From contig JAKOVB010000067.1 in assembly GCA_029782295.1 (NCBI GenBank), positions 62,001 to 126,000 of the forward strand: a DNA stretch of 64,000 nucleotides, read 5' to 3'. The translations under genes were made by a program, and so were the position numbers. The notes beneath the pieces were generated by a model, which was not told the DNA's origin, did no database searches, and was given only the letters and a program-made list of their open reading frames with translations. Origin of the DNA: Pseudomonadota bacterium (GTDB lineage Bacteria; Pseudomonadota; Gammaproteobacteria; Burkholderiales; Methylophilaceae). Of the stretch, positions 10,716 through 19,164 are shown piece by piece (within the stretch, counting starts at the first letter, position 1; each line of letters starts with the position of its first letter).

Positions 10716-11117
10716 CTAGGAAGTCTGGAACCTTCTTTTGGCTTCAATGAGCAGTTTGGTCAGGTTTCTGGAAAATGTTTTCAATTCGGTGATCTTGGTT
10801 TGGATTTCTCTCTCATCAGCATGTTCGCTCAACATTTGCACAATTTCTTCCGCGAGGCAGTGGAACATGATGTGTTTTAGTGAGATTTCGGTATACATAT
10901 CCCTGGACAGGGCATCGTAGGAGGATTCCTCCCCCATCCATGTGCCGAGGGGGCAGGCTTCATAATCTCCAGCTTTGTTGAGGCTGGCCATTTCGCATTC
11001 GGGGGAATGCAGGCAGTTCTTGAACCTTTCCACCCAATCTTGATGTGCCTGGATGGCCTGGTCAATCATGGCTACGTATCTATCTTGAATCTCAAGCAAC
11101 CTGAACCTTTCGAACAA
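10716..11117 (-). CDS. Stand-alone CZB (chemoreceptor zinc-binding) domain protein
   Basis: A 133-residue protein consisting almost only of a CZB domain. With the TTG start used here the zinc ligands are H25 (AHQDW), C55 (CPLGTW), H82 and H86 (KHIMFH), the 3-His/1-Cys set of the family. CZB domains usually end chemoreceptors or diguanylate cyclases and sense zinc or hypochlorite. Here there is no receptor or enzyme domain and no membrane segment. The start is uncertain: the frame is open upstream to about 11195 without an ATG, TTG 11117 and TTG 11099 are options, and ATG 11069 would still keep all four ligands. An N-terminal truncation of a larger ancestor is possible. Confidence 0.75.
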   Translation of the reverse strand: MFERFRLLEIQDRYVAMIDQAIQAHQDWVERFKNCLHSPECEMASLNKAGDYEACPLGTWMGEESSYDALSRDMYTEISLKHIMFHCLAEEIVQMLSEHADEREIQTKITELKTFSRNLTKLLIEAKRRFQTS

Positions 11118-11291
11118 CGGCTTGTAACGGCGTGACGCTATGCATTCTCTACTCCGGTGGCCAGTCGCTGTTCTATCAAAACTTTCATGTATTCAGCGCA
11201 TAACTGGCTTATACCGTTGATTCGTGACCCAGAGTTTGAGTCATCGGGTAATGGCGATAGTGGATACAAGTTTATCCAAGATTGAGAGGGG

Positions 11292-11477
11292 TTAACAGCA
11301 TCTTTTGACGCCTTTCCATTTCTCATCCTGCCATTGTTTGAAAAACGCCGTCCGTGAGAGAGGGGGGGGATCGGGATGGTGCGCGGCATGATGCGCCAGA
11401 TAACGTTCGTAGGCATCATCTCCGCTCAGGCGGCGAATGATGTTCCAGAGGTTCATCAAGAACGGTCGTAATGTCAT
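11292..11477 (-). CDS. ybdD: YbdD/YjiX family small protein
   Basis: A 61-residue protein with the family core LSGDDAYERYL, an HH-rich centre, PLSRTAFFKQWQDEKW and the C-terminal RCC. YbdD homologues are encoded next to CstA-type pyruvate/peptide transporters throughout proteobacteria, and their function is thought to support that transporter. The ATG overlaps the upstream stop by four bases (ATGA), fixing the start. It is the third gene of the cstA operon. Confidence 0.9.
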   Translation of the reverse strand: MTLRPFLMNLWNIIRRLSGDDAYERYLAHHAAHHPDPPPLSRTAFFKQWQDEKWKGVKRCC

Positions 11478-12205
11478 GATGGGATCCTGTAGCAATAGAG
11501 CGTGGTGTGCATACGATCTTCGAGTGGGATGACCGATTCCGGTTCCCATCCCGGAATGGGAAAACTTGATGAAACCAGCAGGCTGGCAGGGCGCATTTCG
11601 CTTCGGACTTTCTCGCCCAACTGTGGCATGGGGAAAGGGGAGAGGAAAGCGTATACGACATCGTAAACGGAGAGGTCGCAATCCCAGAAGCTTTGCCGGA
11701 TCACACGGCAATTCGGCAGATGACGACTGCGCCATCTCGCGACCAGCCAGGGGATGGGGGCGTGTTCCCAGGCCTCCACATGTACCTGGGGATATCTCAA
11801 GGCGAGTGGGAGAGTGACGGAGCCGATGCCGGCGCCAAGGTCGATGAAAGCACTGGCCTGTTCCCGGTCGAGGATTTCGCTCAAGGCGTGTGACACGGCA
11901 GGCGAAGAGAGAAACAGCGGCACATCCCCCTTGATCGTTCCCCAGAACACAAGAAGCAGGATGGATGCCGCAAGCAAGTATGACCAGGCGGGTAGCTGCA
12001 GGTGGAGCATGACGAGCGCTGCCGGCATGAACAGCAGGTGCATGGGGATCCACCAGCTTGGCTGGCGTAGCAGACGGGACGCAAGTGCCGATGCTGCTCC
12101 CTGAAGCAGTGCTGCCCAAAGGATGGGGATGGCCAGCACCTGCAGGAGCAGGAATACCGTAGCCGCGCCGATGGACTGTGCCAGCAGCGCTTTGATCAAC
12201 TGCAT
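11474..12205 (-). CDS. Membrane-anchored class I SAM-dependent methyltransferase-like protein
   Basis: The 243-residue product begins with three or four hydrophobic helices (residues about 10-95). A Rossmann-type domain follows with motif I FIDLGAGIGS at residues 120-129, an acidic residue in the VEAWEH strand, and a YDVVYAFLSPFPM strand at the motif IV position. This suggests a methyltransferase held at the inner membrane with its catalytic face in the cytosol; the substrate is unknown. It lies 12 bases after cstA and overlaps ybdD by four bases, so it is part of the cstA-ybdD operon. Methyltransferase activity is inferred from motifs only. Confidence 0.72.
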   Translation of the reverse strand: MQLIKALLAQSIGAATVFLLLQVLAIPILWAALLQGAASALASRLLRQPSWWIPMHLLFMPAALVMLHLQLPAWSYLLAASILLLVFWGTIKGDVPLFLSSPAVSHALSEILDREQASAFIDLGAGIGSVTLPLALRYPQVHVEAWEHAPIPWLVARWRSRHLPNCRVIRQSFWDCDLSVYDVVYAFLSPFPMPQLGEKVRSEMRPASLLVSSSFPIPGWEPESVIPLEDRMHTTLYCYRIPS

Positions 12206-12217
12206 GGGGATGTCCGT

Positions 12218-14287
12218 CTAATCGCGGGCAAGGTCTTCGACCAGGCGGCTGGGCATGTGCGGTGACTCGGACACCGGCAGCACAGGCTTGCCGCTCAGGT
12301 GACGGGCAGAGATGCGAAGCATGTCGGCGACGATGATCCAGAGCACGGTGACGAAGAACATGGTCAGCCAGGCATCGAGGTGCTGGTTGAAGATCAGTTG
12401 CGGAGCGACCGCTGCCTTATCCGCCGGCAGGGTACCGGCCGCCAGCTTGGCGGACATGTCGTTGGCGGCAGCAAGGAAGCCAATGCGCTTGTCGTCGCTG
12501 AACACTTTTTCCCACGCGGCCGTGCTGGTCACCAGAACCAGCCACGAGAGTGGAACGCCGGTGATCCAGGCGTACTTGAGCTTGCCGGACTTGATCAGGA
12601 TGCCGGTGCCCACGCACAGGGCGATCGCTGCCAGCATCTGGTTGGCGATGCCGAACAGCGGCCAAAGCAGGTTCACGCCGCCGTTGGGGTCAATGACGCC
12701 TATATACAGAAAATAACCCCAAGCACCGACGACGAGGCCGCTGGTGAGGATGACCGAGGGGGCCCAAGAGGTTTCGCCCAGCCTGGGCCACACGTTACCC
12801 AGCATGTCCTGCAGCATGAATCGGCCGACGCGGGTGCCGGCGTCCAGCGTGGTCAGGATGAAGATGGCCTCGAACATGATCGCGAAGTGGTACCAGAGGG
12901 CCAGCATACCCTGGCCGAAGGCGCTGCCGAAGATGCTGGCCATGCCGACGGCCAGTGAGGGGGCGCCGCCGGTGCGCGCGAACAGGGTGGATTCCCCCAT
13001 TTGCGTCGCCAGCAGTTGCATTTGTTCAACGGTGACCGGAAAGCCCCACGCGGTGATCTTGGCCACGGCGTCCGCGGCCTCTTTTCCGACTACGCCTGCC
13101 GGGCTGTTGATGGCGAAATACACGCCCGGCTCCAGCACGCTGGCTGCGATCAGCGCCATGATGGCGACAAAGGATTCCAGGGCCATGCCACCGTATCCGA
13201 TCATGCGGATGTCGCGTTCGTTGGCCAGGAGCTTGGGCGTGGTGCCTGAAGCGATGAGGGCATGGAAGCCGGAAATTGCGCCGCAGGCGATGGTGATGAA
13301 TACGAACGGAAACAATTTCCCGCCGAAAATCGGGCCGGTCCCATCGATGAACTGCGTGATTGCGGGCATCTTGACCATGGGTTGCAACAGTAAGATGGCA
13401 ATCGCCAGCAACAGGATGGTACCTAGCTTCATGAACGTCGACAGGTAGTCGCGTGGTGCGAGCAGCAGCCAGACGGGCAAGATGGCTGCTGCAAACCCAT
13501 AGGCGATGACCGCCCAGGCCAGCGGCAAGCCTTCGCGGTCGAAAAGGCCGCGCAGGGGTGCACTGTGATCGATCCAGCCTCCGGCCACGACCGCGAACAG
13601 CAGCAGGGCAACGCCGAGCACGGAAGCCTCCAGCACACGGCCCGGGCGGAAGTTGCGCATGTACAGGCCGACGATCATGGCGATCGGGATGGTGGCGGCA
13701 ACGGTCGAGGTCGCCCAGGGGCTGTGCTTCATGGCGTTGACGACCACCAGGCCGAGTACGGCGATCAGGATGACCATGATGGCCAGCGTTCCGATCATGG
13801 CGGCAACCCCGCCGACCGGCCCCAGTTCGTCACGCGCCATCTGGCCGAGGCTCCGCCCGTCCCGTCGGGTGGAGAAGAACAGCGTGACCATGTCCTGGAC
13901 ACAGCCGCCGAGCACGGCGCCGACCAGTATCCACAGCGTACCCGGCAGGTAGCCGAACTGGGCTGCCAGTGTGGGCCCAACCAGTGGCCCGGGGCCGGCA
14001 ATCGCAGCGAAGTGATGGCCGAACACGATCCAGCGATTGGTCGGAATGAAATCCCGACCGTTGTCCAGCCGCTCCGCCGGCGTGGCCCGGGTGGGATCCA
14101 CCAGCAGGACCTTGGTGGCGATCCAGGATGCATAGAAGCGGTAGGCGATGGCATACACGCAAACGGCCGCGGCGATGAACCACAGCGCGTTGATCTGTTC
14201 GCCACGGTGCAGGGCAATGCCGCCGACAGAGGAGGCTCCTACGATGGCAACCAGGATCCAGGCCATATTTTTCAACAGGTTATTCAT
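12218..14287 (-). CDS. cstA: Carbon starvation protein A (pyruvate/peptide transporter)
   Basis: The 689-residue polytopic membrane protein matches CstA/BtsT. Typical stretches include WIVFGHHFAAIAGPGPLVGP after the second helix, GAVLGGCVQDMVTLFFSTRRDGRSLGQ, GCGAISGFHALIASGTTPK (seen here as CGAISGFHALIASGTTPK), and FILTTLDAGTRVGRFMLQDMLG near the C-terminal third. BtsT and CstA of E. coli import pyruvate by proton symport; older work links CstA to peptide uptake. It is the first gene of a leftward operon with a methyltransferase-like protein and ybdD. Confidence 0.96.
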   Translation of the reverse strand: MNNLLKNMAWILVAIVGASSVGGIALHRGEQINALWFIAAAVCVYAIAYRFYASWIATKVLLVDPTRATPAERLDNGRDFIPTNRWIVFGHHFAAIAGPGPLVGPTLAAQFGYLPGTLWILVGAVLGGCVQDMVTLFFSTRRDGRSLGQMARDELGPVGGVAAMIGTLAIMVILIAVLGLVVVNAMKHSPWATSTVAATIPIAMIVGLYMRNFRPGRVLEASVLGVALLLFAVVAGGWIDHSAPLRGLFDREGLPLAWAVIAYGFAAAILPVWLLLAPRDYLSTFMKLGTILLLAIAILLLQPMVKMPAITQFIDGTGPIFGGKLFPFVFITIACGAISGFHALIASGTTPKLLANERDIRMIGYGGMALESFVAIMALIAASVLEPGVYFAINSPAGVVGKEAADAVAKITAWGFPVTVEQMQLLATQMGESTLFARTGGAPSLAVGMASIFGSAFGQGMLALWYHFAIMFEAIFILTTLDAGTRVGRFMLQDMLGNVWPRLGETSWAPSVILTSGLVVGAWGYFLYIGVIDPNGGVNLLWPLFGIANQMLAAIALCVGTGILIKSGKLKYAWITGVPLSWLVLVTSTAAWEKVFSDDKRIGFLAAANDMSAKLAAGTLPADKAAVAPQLIFNQHLDAWLTMFFVTVLWIIVADMLRISARHLSGKPVLPVSESPHMPSRLVEDLARD

Positions 14288-14323
14288 GAGGTCAGGGTTG
14301 CTGGAAGAGAAAATTAGTTGCAG

Positions 14324-14329
14324 TATAAT
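14324..14329 (+). promoter_or_regulatory. -10 box of the tRNA-Ala promoter
   Basis: A perfect TATAAT lies 24 bases before the mature tRNA 5' end, which fits a short leader. The -35 is weak: TTGCTG at 14298 has a 20-base spacer. The promoter sits in the divergent gap between cstA and the tRNA. Confidence 0.5.
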
Positions 14330-14353
14330 TCAGCAGAACCTGCAACGGCCATC

Positions 14354-14429
<76 letters not shown>

Positions 14430-14435
14430 TATTCA

Positions 14436-14464
14436 AAGCCCAACCCCTCTCGGTTGGGCTTTTT
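14436..14464 (+). terminator. Rho-independent terminator after tRNA-Ala
   Basis: A stem AAGCCCAACC/GGTTGGGCTT with a CCTCTC-type loop is followed by TTT, beginning seven bases after the CCA end. It marks the end of the host transcript left of the prophage. Confidence 0.88.
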
Positions 14465-14668
14465 CACATCTGTGCTTTCCCCACACTGTGCGGGGATTCG
14501 GCCGATTTTGCGTGTGCCACAGGCCATATCGCGCCGGCCAGAAAGCGCCCACCGACCCGCCAAGTTTGACTCTTTTCTGGTCTCTGTCCTCAAAAAATCG
14601 GCCAGAACTTCGCCAGCCGAGCACACGCAGAAACCCTCTTGTGACAAGCAGTTGCCATTGATGCGCCG

Positions 14669-14716
14669 CATCGGGTTCGACGCATGGACTACTTAATGCA
14701 ATAGTCGAACCCGATG
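14669..14716. repeat. 13-bp perfect inverted repeat, possible attachment site or terminator
   Basis: The arms CATCGGGTTCGAC (14669-14681) and GTCGAACCCGATG (14704-14716) are separated by 22 bases, 48 bp in all. There is no T-run, so it is a poor intrinsic terminator for either strand. Its size and imperfect symmetry resemble a serine-recombinase att site, and it lies at the left edge of the prophage next to its first gene. No second copy was recognised near 58.6 kb, so the role is open. Confidence 0.4.
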
Positions 14717-14735
14717 ATTTCAGGGCCAGCGATCT

Positions 14736-14960
14736 TCAACCCTTGGGCGGGTGCGGATCGTTGCCGTAGCTGTTGCGCTCGCGGATGCGACCGTTCTCGC
14801 CATGAATCAAGACCTCGCTACGCTGGTTGATGGCGATGTCACGAGCGGCCCGTTCGGCCTCGGACTGCGTGCGGTGATGCGAGGTGTCTCGCTGGTTGCC
14901 TGCGCCGCGCACAGCCCAGCCGTCGTCGCGCTTCACTACGTGTTGGTTTTTACCGGCCAT
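14736..14960 (-). CDS. DUF2188-like small protein
   Basis: A 74-residue protein with the pattern of DUF2188: HVVKRDDGWAVRGAGNQR, a Ser/His stretch, an AERAARDIAINQRSEVLIHGENGRIRERNSYGNDPHPPKG tail-type region ending in PPKG. The fold is probably a small beta-rich domain; the function of the family is unknown. AAAGGA precedes the ATG. It is the leftmost gene of the element, read towards the host tRNA, and could be a lysogeny-expressed accessory gene. Confidence 0.7.
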   Translation of the reverse strand: MAGKNQHVVKRDDGWAVRGAGNQRDTSHHRTQSEAERAARDIAINQRSEVLIHGENGRIRERNSYGNDPHPPKG

Positions 14961-15016
14961 TTCAAAATCCTTTCAAGGTTGGGTGGATGCTGGAAGTCGG
15001 GGTATTGGCTGTCGAG

Positions 15017-15991
15017 TCACCCCCTTTCCAGAATCACGAAGTCAGGCTTGAGCCAGTAGTGCCCTTTGTCGTCCTTGTCGACGAATGTGGCGTAGACCTG
15101 CTTGTGGCGTTTGAAAATGTCCGCCGTCCGGAAGCTGGCGCCAGGCTGAAGGCCCAGCCCTTCGGCCATGTGCCTCTTGTGCACTTCGTCGCCATCGGCG
15201 TCTTCCAGAATCTTCAGGAATAGATAGACCTGTGGTGAGAGGTCTATCGGCTCACCATTGATCAGCGCCACGCGCTGGGTGTGCATCAGTCGCAGGGACG
15301 TCTCCGTCGATTCCTGCACCGGTGCTGGGCGGGTCAGATATGCCTCAAGGTTCTCGATCACCAGGCCGGATTTGCGGATGTGGGCAATGGCCCGCAGCGG
15401 CACCAACAGGCGATCGCCCAAGGCAGTACCGAGCAAGGACGCAGGCTCTCCCGCCGTGATGATCACCTCAGCGCCGGGCGCCACCAATTGCGCCAGCTTG
15501 GCGGCCACTGGATCGGACATCGCGCTCAGGCGACGTCCAAAGAAAACCGTGTGCCGCCGGCGTCGATGCTCGAACTCACCCAGCCGCCACAAGACGTTGT
15601 CGACGATCGGCTCGACGGCATAGCGCGGCGCCAGCCCCAATCCTGCTGACAACCACTTGGCCAGCTTCTGCGGTTGCATCTGCCAAAAGTGCGCCTGTTG
15701 ATTCGCCAGACCGACCCACCCGCATTCCGGGCAGTAGCCGCGATAGGGTTGCGACTCTGGCGCGGCGTGTGGCTGGGGTCGCATGGACTCCGTGCCGCAC
15801 TCCGGGCAAAGGATGTCCAGGGCCCGCTCGCGGCTGACGGCGATGGCATCCAGGGCCAGCAGATGACCATAGAAGCCGGGCCGACTCGAAAGCCAGACCG
15901 CGTCGGGGGAGATCAGCATGTCTTCACGCTCGAGCAGGCGGCAGATCTCGGCCAGCCCCTGGTCGTTCATGACCGCGACCGCCTCATTCAT
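15017..15991 (-). CDS. Unknown protein with two CxxC zinc-binding pairs
   Basis: A 324-residue protein I do not recognise. Near the N terminus two CPEC knuckles (C62/C65 and C87/C90) form a likely zinc ribbon. The C-terminal 80 residues (from about INGEPIDLSPQVYLFLKIL to YATFVDKDDKGHYWLKP) look like a winged-helix domain, by pattern only. GAAGGAG precedes ATG 15991, and the start overlaps the stop of the upstream gene by eight bases, so the two are coupled. Together they diverge from the XRE/ImmA pair. Regulation, stress response or defence are all possible; none is shown. Confidence 0.7.
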   Translation of the reverse strand: MNEAVAVMNDQGLAEICRLLEREDMLISPDAVWLSSRPGFYGHLLALDAIAVSRERALDILCPECGTESMRPQPHAAPESQPYRGYCPECGWVGLANQQAHFWQMQPQKLAKWLSAGLGLAPRYAVEPIVDNVLWRLGEFEHRRRRHTVFFGRRLSAMSDPVAAKLAQLVAPGAEVIITAGEPASLLGTALGDRLLVPLRAIAHIRKSGLVIENLEAYLTRPAPVQESTETSLRLMHTQRVALINGEPIDLSPQVYLFLKILEDADGDEVHKRHMAEGLGLQPGASFRTADIFKRHKQVYATFVDKDDKGHYWLKPDFVILERG

Positions 15992-17219
15992 GCATGACTC
16001 CTTCGGCTTCCTCCGCCAGCTTGGCCGTCGCGGGTGACTGCATGACACCCAGTGCGCGCAGCAGCGATTCCACCAGGCGAGCATCAGCCTCTTCCATGTC
16101 GCGCAGATTGCTGATCCCGCTTTGCTTGAGATCGATGTGCAGCACACGGCTGGCTTTACCGGGCTGCAACGGCTCGAAGTACAGCGAGACCACGGCGTCG
16201 ATGATGTTGAAGCCTTGTCCCATCAGGATGGGACTGATTTGCTGAGCAGAGAGACAGGCCAGCACATCGGGCGCGTCTTTCTCCCCCGGCGGCTTGATCT
16301 GGTAGTCGCAGATCGGGGGATGGATGGCCCGCACTTTCGCCTGTGACAAACGGATGCGCTCAACCCGGTGTGCCGCCAAGTCACATTCGCTGTCATCGAA
16401 AAGCTCGAAGCCATCACGCAGACGGTTCAGTAAAAACATCGGCTTCTCGATGTCCTGGGGCTGCAGCACCTGCTTGAATACATGCTTGCCGAGGTGCTCC
16501 AGCAAGGTCTGATGTGTCTTTGCACCACCGGGCGCCAGCACATCAATCACCCCGCTGGCCGGGTAGATGACGACATCCATGGCCATGGGTGGTCTGACGT
16601 CACGCCAGTGCGCCCGGTTGTCGTCGCCAAATTCCAGCTGACGCTGGGCGTTGTCCTCAATGAGGATGCCCAGTTGCACGCCACCATCCAGATGCCGGTC
16701 CAGGGTGTCGATCTGACAGGCGCGCGGCGTCCCCTTGCGCGGCGTGAATGCGGTGGCCAGTGCCACCTCGAGGGCGCGAATGTCTTCCTGGCCACGGAAC
16801 AGCGCATCGACGGGCGGCACCTGCAAGCGTTTCCACCCACGCTTGCCAATGCGCAGGCTCACCGCGTAGATGGCCTCGGCCGTGGCGAACAGGTCAGGCC
16901 AGTTGGCCATGACCCACAAGGCGCGCTCGGCATCGCTGGAGAATTTCGTGAAATCCTCATGGATCGCGGAGTCCGGTGGGGCGGTGTTGCGCAGGGCATC
17001 GACACCACGCCCGTTGGCCAAGTCATGCACGCGCCGCATCTCGGCGTACAACACCTCTCGTTGGACGGTAGGCAGGGCATCGATGATGTCGATGACGCTG
17101 CTGATCAGATTGTCACCGGCAAGCTGGTCAGGCAGTTCCAGCTTGCGAGACTGAAAGTAAAACTCCCAAGTCCGTGCAGGGATTTGGCGGATGAGTTGAC
17201 GGTAGTTGAAGGCGGCCAT
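15984..17219 (-). CDS. Unknown 411-residue prophage protein
   Basis: I do not recognise this family. The protein starts MAAFNYRQLIRQIPARTWEFYF, has no membrane segment or signal peptide, and is of mixed alpha/beta composition. The middle has a stretch giving VVIYPASGVIDVLAPGG, which suggests a beta-rich domain. It is the first gene of a leftward two-gene operon, with a ribosome site AAAGGAAAA. The 267-base gap to the XRE regulator at 17487 must hold promoters for both directions, so the operon is probably repressed by that regulator and released when the ImmA/IrrE protease acts. Confidence 0.7.
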   Translation of the reverse strand: MAAFNYRQLIRQIPARTWEFYFQSRKLELPDQLAGDNLISSVIDIIDALPTVQREVLYAEMRRVHDLANGRGVDALRNTAPPDSAIHEDFTKFSSDAERALWVMANWPDLFATAEAIYAVSLRIGKRGWKRLQVPPVDALFRGQEDIRALEVALATAFTPRKGTPRACQIDTLDRHLDGGVQLGILIEDNAQRQLEFGDDNRAHWRDVRPPMAMDVVIYPASGVIDVLAPGGAKTHQTLLEHLGKHVFKQVLQPQDIEKPMFLLNRLRDGFELFDDSECDLAAHRVERIRLSQAKVRAIHPPICDYQIKPPGEKDAPDVLACLSAQQISPILMGQGFNIIDAVVSLYFEPLQPGKASRVLHIDLKQSGISNLRDMEEADARLVESLLRALGVMQSPATAKLAEEAEGVMHE

Positions 17220-17486
17220 CTTGTTTTTCCTTTTTGCTGGGCCGCCGTGCCGATGACTTCTTGTGTGCGCGAGAGGCCTGGGTTGGTTACACTGTTCTCA
17301 ACACCGTATCGCACAACAAAGCAAAATGTATTTGTTCGCTATATCGGGTGTTTGATGGAATTTAATGGTGGATGATTGTGTTGTCAAGTCGGTGCGGATT
17401 CGTTCGAAATAACGTAATATCTCGGTCTGTGCAAAACGCTACCCGTCCCCCTGTTCGCGTGGGGCTGAGAGAACACAGGAGAAACC

Positions 17487-17813
17487 GTGGCAACCCCACT
17501 GGGTGACAAAATTCGCAGGCTGCGCCGTGAGCAGAAGTTGAGTCTCGACGCACTGGCCGCCGCCGCCGGCATGAGCAAGAGCTATCTGTGGGAGTTGGAG
17601 AACAACGACGATGCCAACCCCACCATGGAAAAACTGGCCAGCATCGCCGCTGTCCTGAACGTCACGCCAGAGTTCCTGGCCCACAACGAGCAGGCAGACC
17701 AGCCCGAGGATGCCTTCGACAAGGCATTCTTTCGGAACTACAAAACGCTCAAGCCCGAAACCAAGCATCAGCTCCTTGAGATCCTGAAGACGCTGAAGAA
17801 AACCCAAGGATGA
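17487..17813 (+). CDS. XRE-family HTH transcriptional regulator
   Basis: A 108-residue protein with a Cro/CI-type helix-turn-helix at residues about 5-62 (GDKIRRLRREQKLSLDALAAAAGMSKSYLWELENN). The rest is a short tail without a peptidase domain. GTG 17487 is preceded by AGGAG at six bases. The stop overlaps the ATG of the ImmA/IrrE gene by four bases, the arrangement of regulator/protease pairs such as ImmR-ImmA and DdrO-IrrE. It is the best candidate for the prophage repressor. Confidence 0.9.
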   Translation: MATPLGDKIRRLRREQKLSLDALAAAAGMSKSYLWELENNDDANPTMEKLASIAAVLNVTPEFLAHNEQADQPEDAFDKAFFRNYKTLKPETKHQLLEILKTLKKTQG

Positions 17814-18766
17814 GTGCCCCGCCCAACAAGCCGGCGCCTTGGGCCAACCGGCTGAACAAGCTCTTGGATCAGTTCCACGCCGTCCATGGCGGTGACCGTT
17901 TCCCGGTCGATGTGGAAGCGCTGATTCGGGAAGTGCCGGGTACCTTCCAGACCGGGGAGCCGATCACCATTCAGGGCGAGGCGATGGACCCGGAGTTCGA
18001 GGGGGCGCTGTTCAACCTGAATGCCGATGAACCCGGCAAGGGCAACTGGGCCATCATCTACAACCAGGCGATCAGCTCACCGGGGCGAATCCGGTTCACG
18101 CTGGCACACGAGTTGGGGCATTACCTGGTGCATCGCCATCTGCAGACGTCTTTCAACTGCAGCGAGGTGGACACCACTCAGTGGGACAGCGACGAACGGA
18201 AGATTGAGTTCGAGGCGAACACCTTTGCGTCCTACCTGCTGATGCCTGCGGATGATTACCGTCGGCAGATCCAGGGGGCAACCATCGATCTGGATGTGCT
18301 CGGTGCATGCGCGGATCGGTATGGCGTATCCATGACGTCGGCCATCCTCAAGTGGCTGGAGCTAACGCCCCAGCGTGCGGTGCTGGTCATGTCTCAGAAC
18401 GGGGTCATCCAGTGGGCTTGCGGCAGCGAGTCGGGCAAGTGGCTCTCCATGCATCTGAACAAACGGCTGGCCAATGGTCAGCGTCGGCCACTGCCTGCCA
18501 GGAGTGCGACCCGCTTGGGCACGGACACCAACGTCGATCGGCTGGGCACGCCTATCGATGCGAGCATTTGGTTTCCGCAGGAGCCCGAGGGCATGGTGGC
18601 GCGGGAGATGCGCATCGCGTCGGATTTCTACCGCCAAACGATGACGCTGTTGGTACTTCCGCCCGAGGTCAAGCCGTGGGAGCGCGACAAGACGGACGAT
18701 GACGACGATGGCCTTGAGAACACCTTCGATCGTTTCGTGCGCAACGGTCAGCCGCCGGTGCGCTGA
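17810..18766 (+). CDS. ImmA/IrrE family zinc metallopeptidase
   Basis: The 318-residue product carries the zinc motif HELGHYLVH at residues 100-108, and a downstream IEFEANTFASYLLMP segment that supplies the third ligand. In this family the peptidase cleaves the partner XRE repressor after DNA damage or another signal and so switches on the target genes. The C-terminal 150 residues (after about residue 170) are longer than in minimal ImmA and may sense the signal. It is co-translated with the XRE gene. Confidence 0.9.
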   Translation: MSAPPNKPAPWANRLNKLLDQFHAVHGGDRFPVDVEALIREVPGTFQTGEPITIQGEAMDPEFEGALFNLNADEPGKGNWAIIYNQAISSPGRIRFTLAHELGHYLVHRHLQTSFNCSEVDTTQWDSDERKIEFEANTFASYLLMPADDYRRQIQGATIDLDVLGACADRYGVSMTSAILKWLELTPQRAVLVMSQNGVIQWACGSESGKWLSMHLNKRLANGQRRPLPARSATRLGTDTNVDRLGTPIDASIWFPQEPEGMVAREMRIASDFYRQTMTLLVLPPEVKPWERDKTDDDDDGLENTFDRFVRNGQPPVR

Positions 18767-18927
18767 CGTCACAGCAGTGCGTGGCTGCGGCACTTATCAG
18801 CAGCACGCATCAACCGGCAGTCGATAGCCTCCGTTCGCAACGGCCCACAACGGGCCGCAATTCCCTGCTCGGAATTCCTTTGGCCTACCGGTGAAATGGT
18901 GGCAGTTTTTCATCACGAAAGCCTGCC

Positions 18928-19164
18928 ATGTCACCCATCGAACACCATTCCAATCCCGCCCATCGCGATACCCGTGAGCTTGGGCGCTCTCCTTGCCAGG
19001 AAATCGCGCAGTTGCTCGCCGCCGGCATTCTCCGAGCCCGCACGCGCATCCCAGCAGAAACCCAGTGTCAGCATGAAGCCACTACTAGCGACATTGCGCT
19101 TGGCTTTACTGGCCACCAGCGCGTTCATACGAACCCGTCTCAACAAGAAGGAGTTTCCGTATGA
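18928..19164 (+). CDS. Small unknown protein preceding the recombinase cassette
   Basis: A 78-residue hydrophilic protein without a recognised domain. Support comes from an ATGA overlap of its stop with the ATG of the following gene at 19161, and from a weak GAAAG ribosome site before ATG 18928. The four genes from 18928 to 21540 overlap in series, so they form one cassette around the serine recombinase. A role in recombination control is inferred from position only. The 160 bases upstream (18767-18927) hold short GC-rich palindromes but no convincing promoter. Confidence 0.55.
   Translation: MSPIEHHSNPAHRDTRELGRSPCQEIAQLLAAGILRARTRIPAETQCQHEATTSDIALGFTGHQRVHTNPSQQEGVSV

Noticed and set aside
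11138-11326. 62-codon leftward frame between the CZB gene and ybdD
   Set aside because: It overlaps ybdD, has no ribosome site, and shows no known domain, although its C-terminal part looks mildly protein-like.
14479-14495. CCCC-CAC-T-GTG-GGGG hairpin resembling a type I-E CRISPR repeat
   Set aside because: Only one copy, no spacers and no cas genes nearby; GC-rich hairpins of this size arise by chance.
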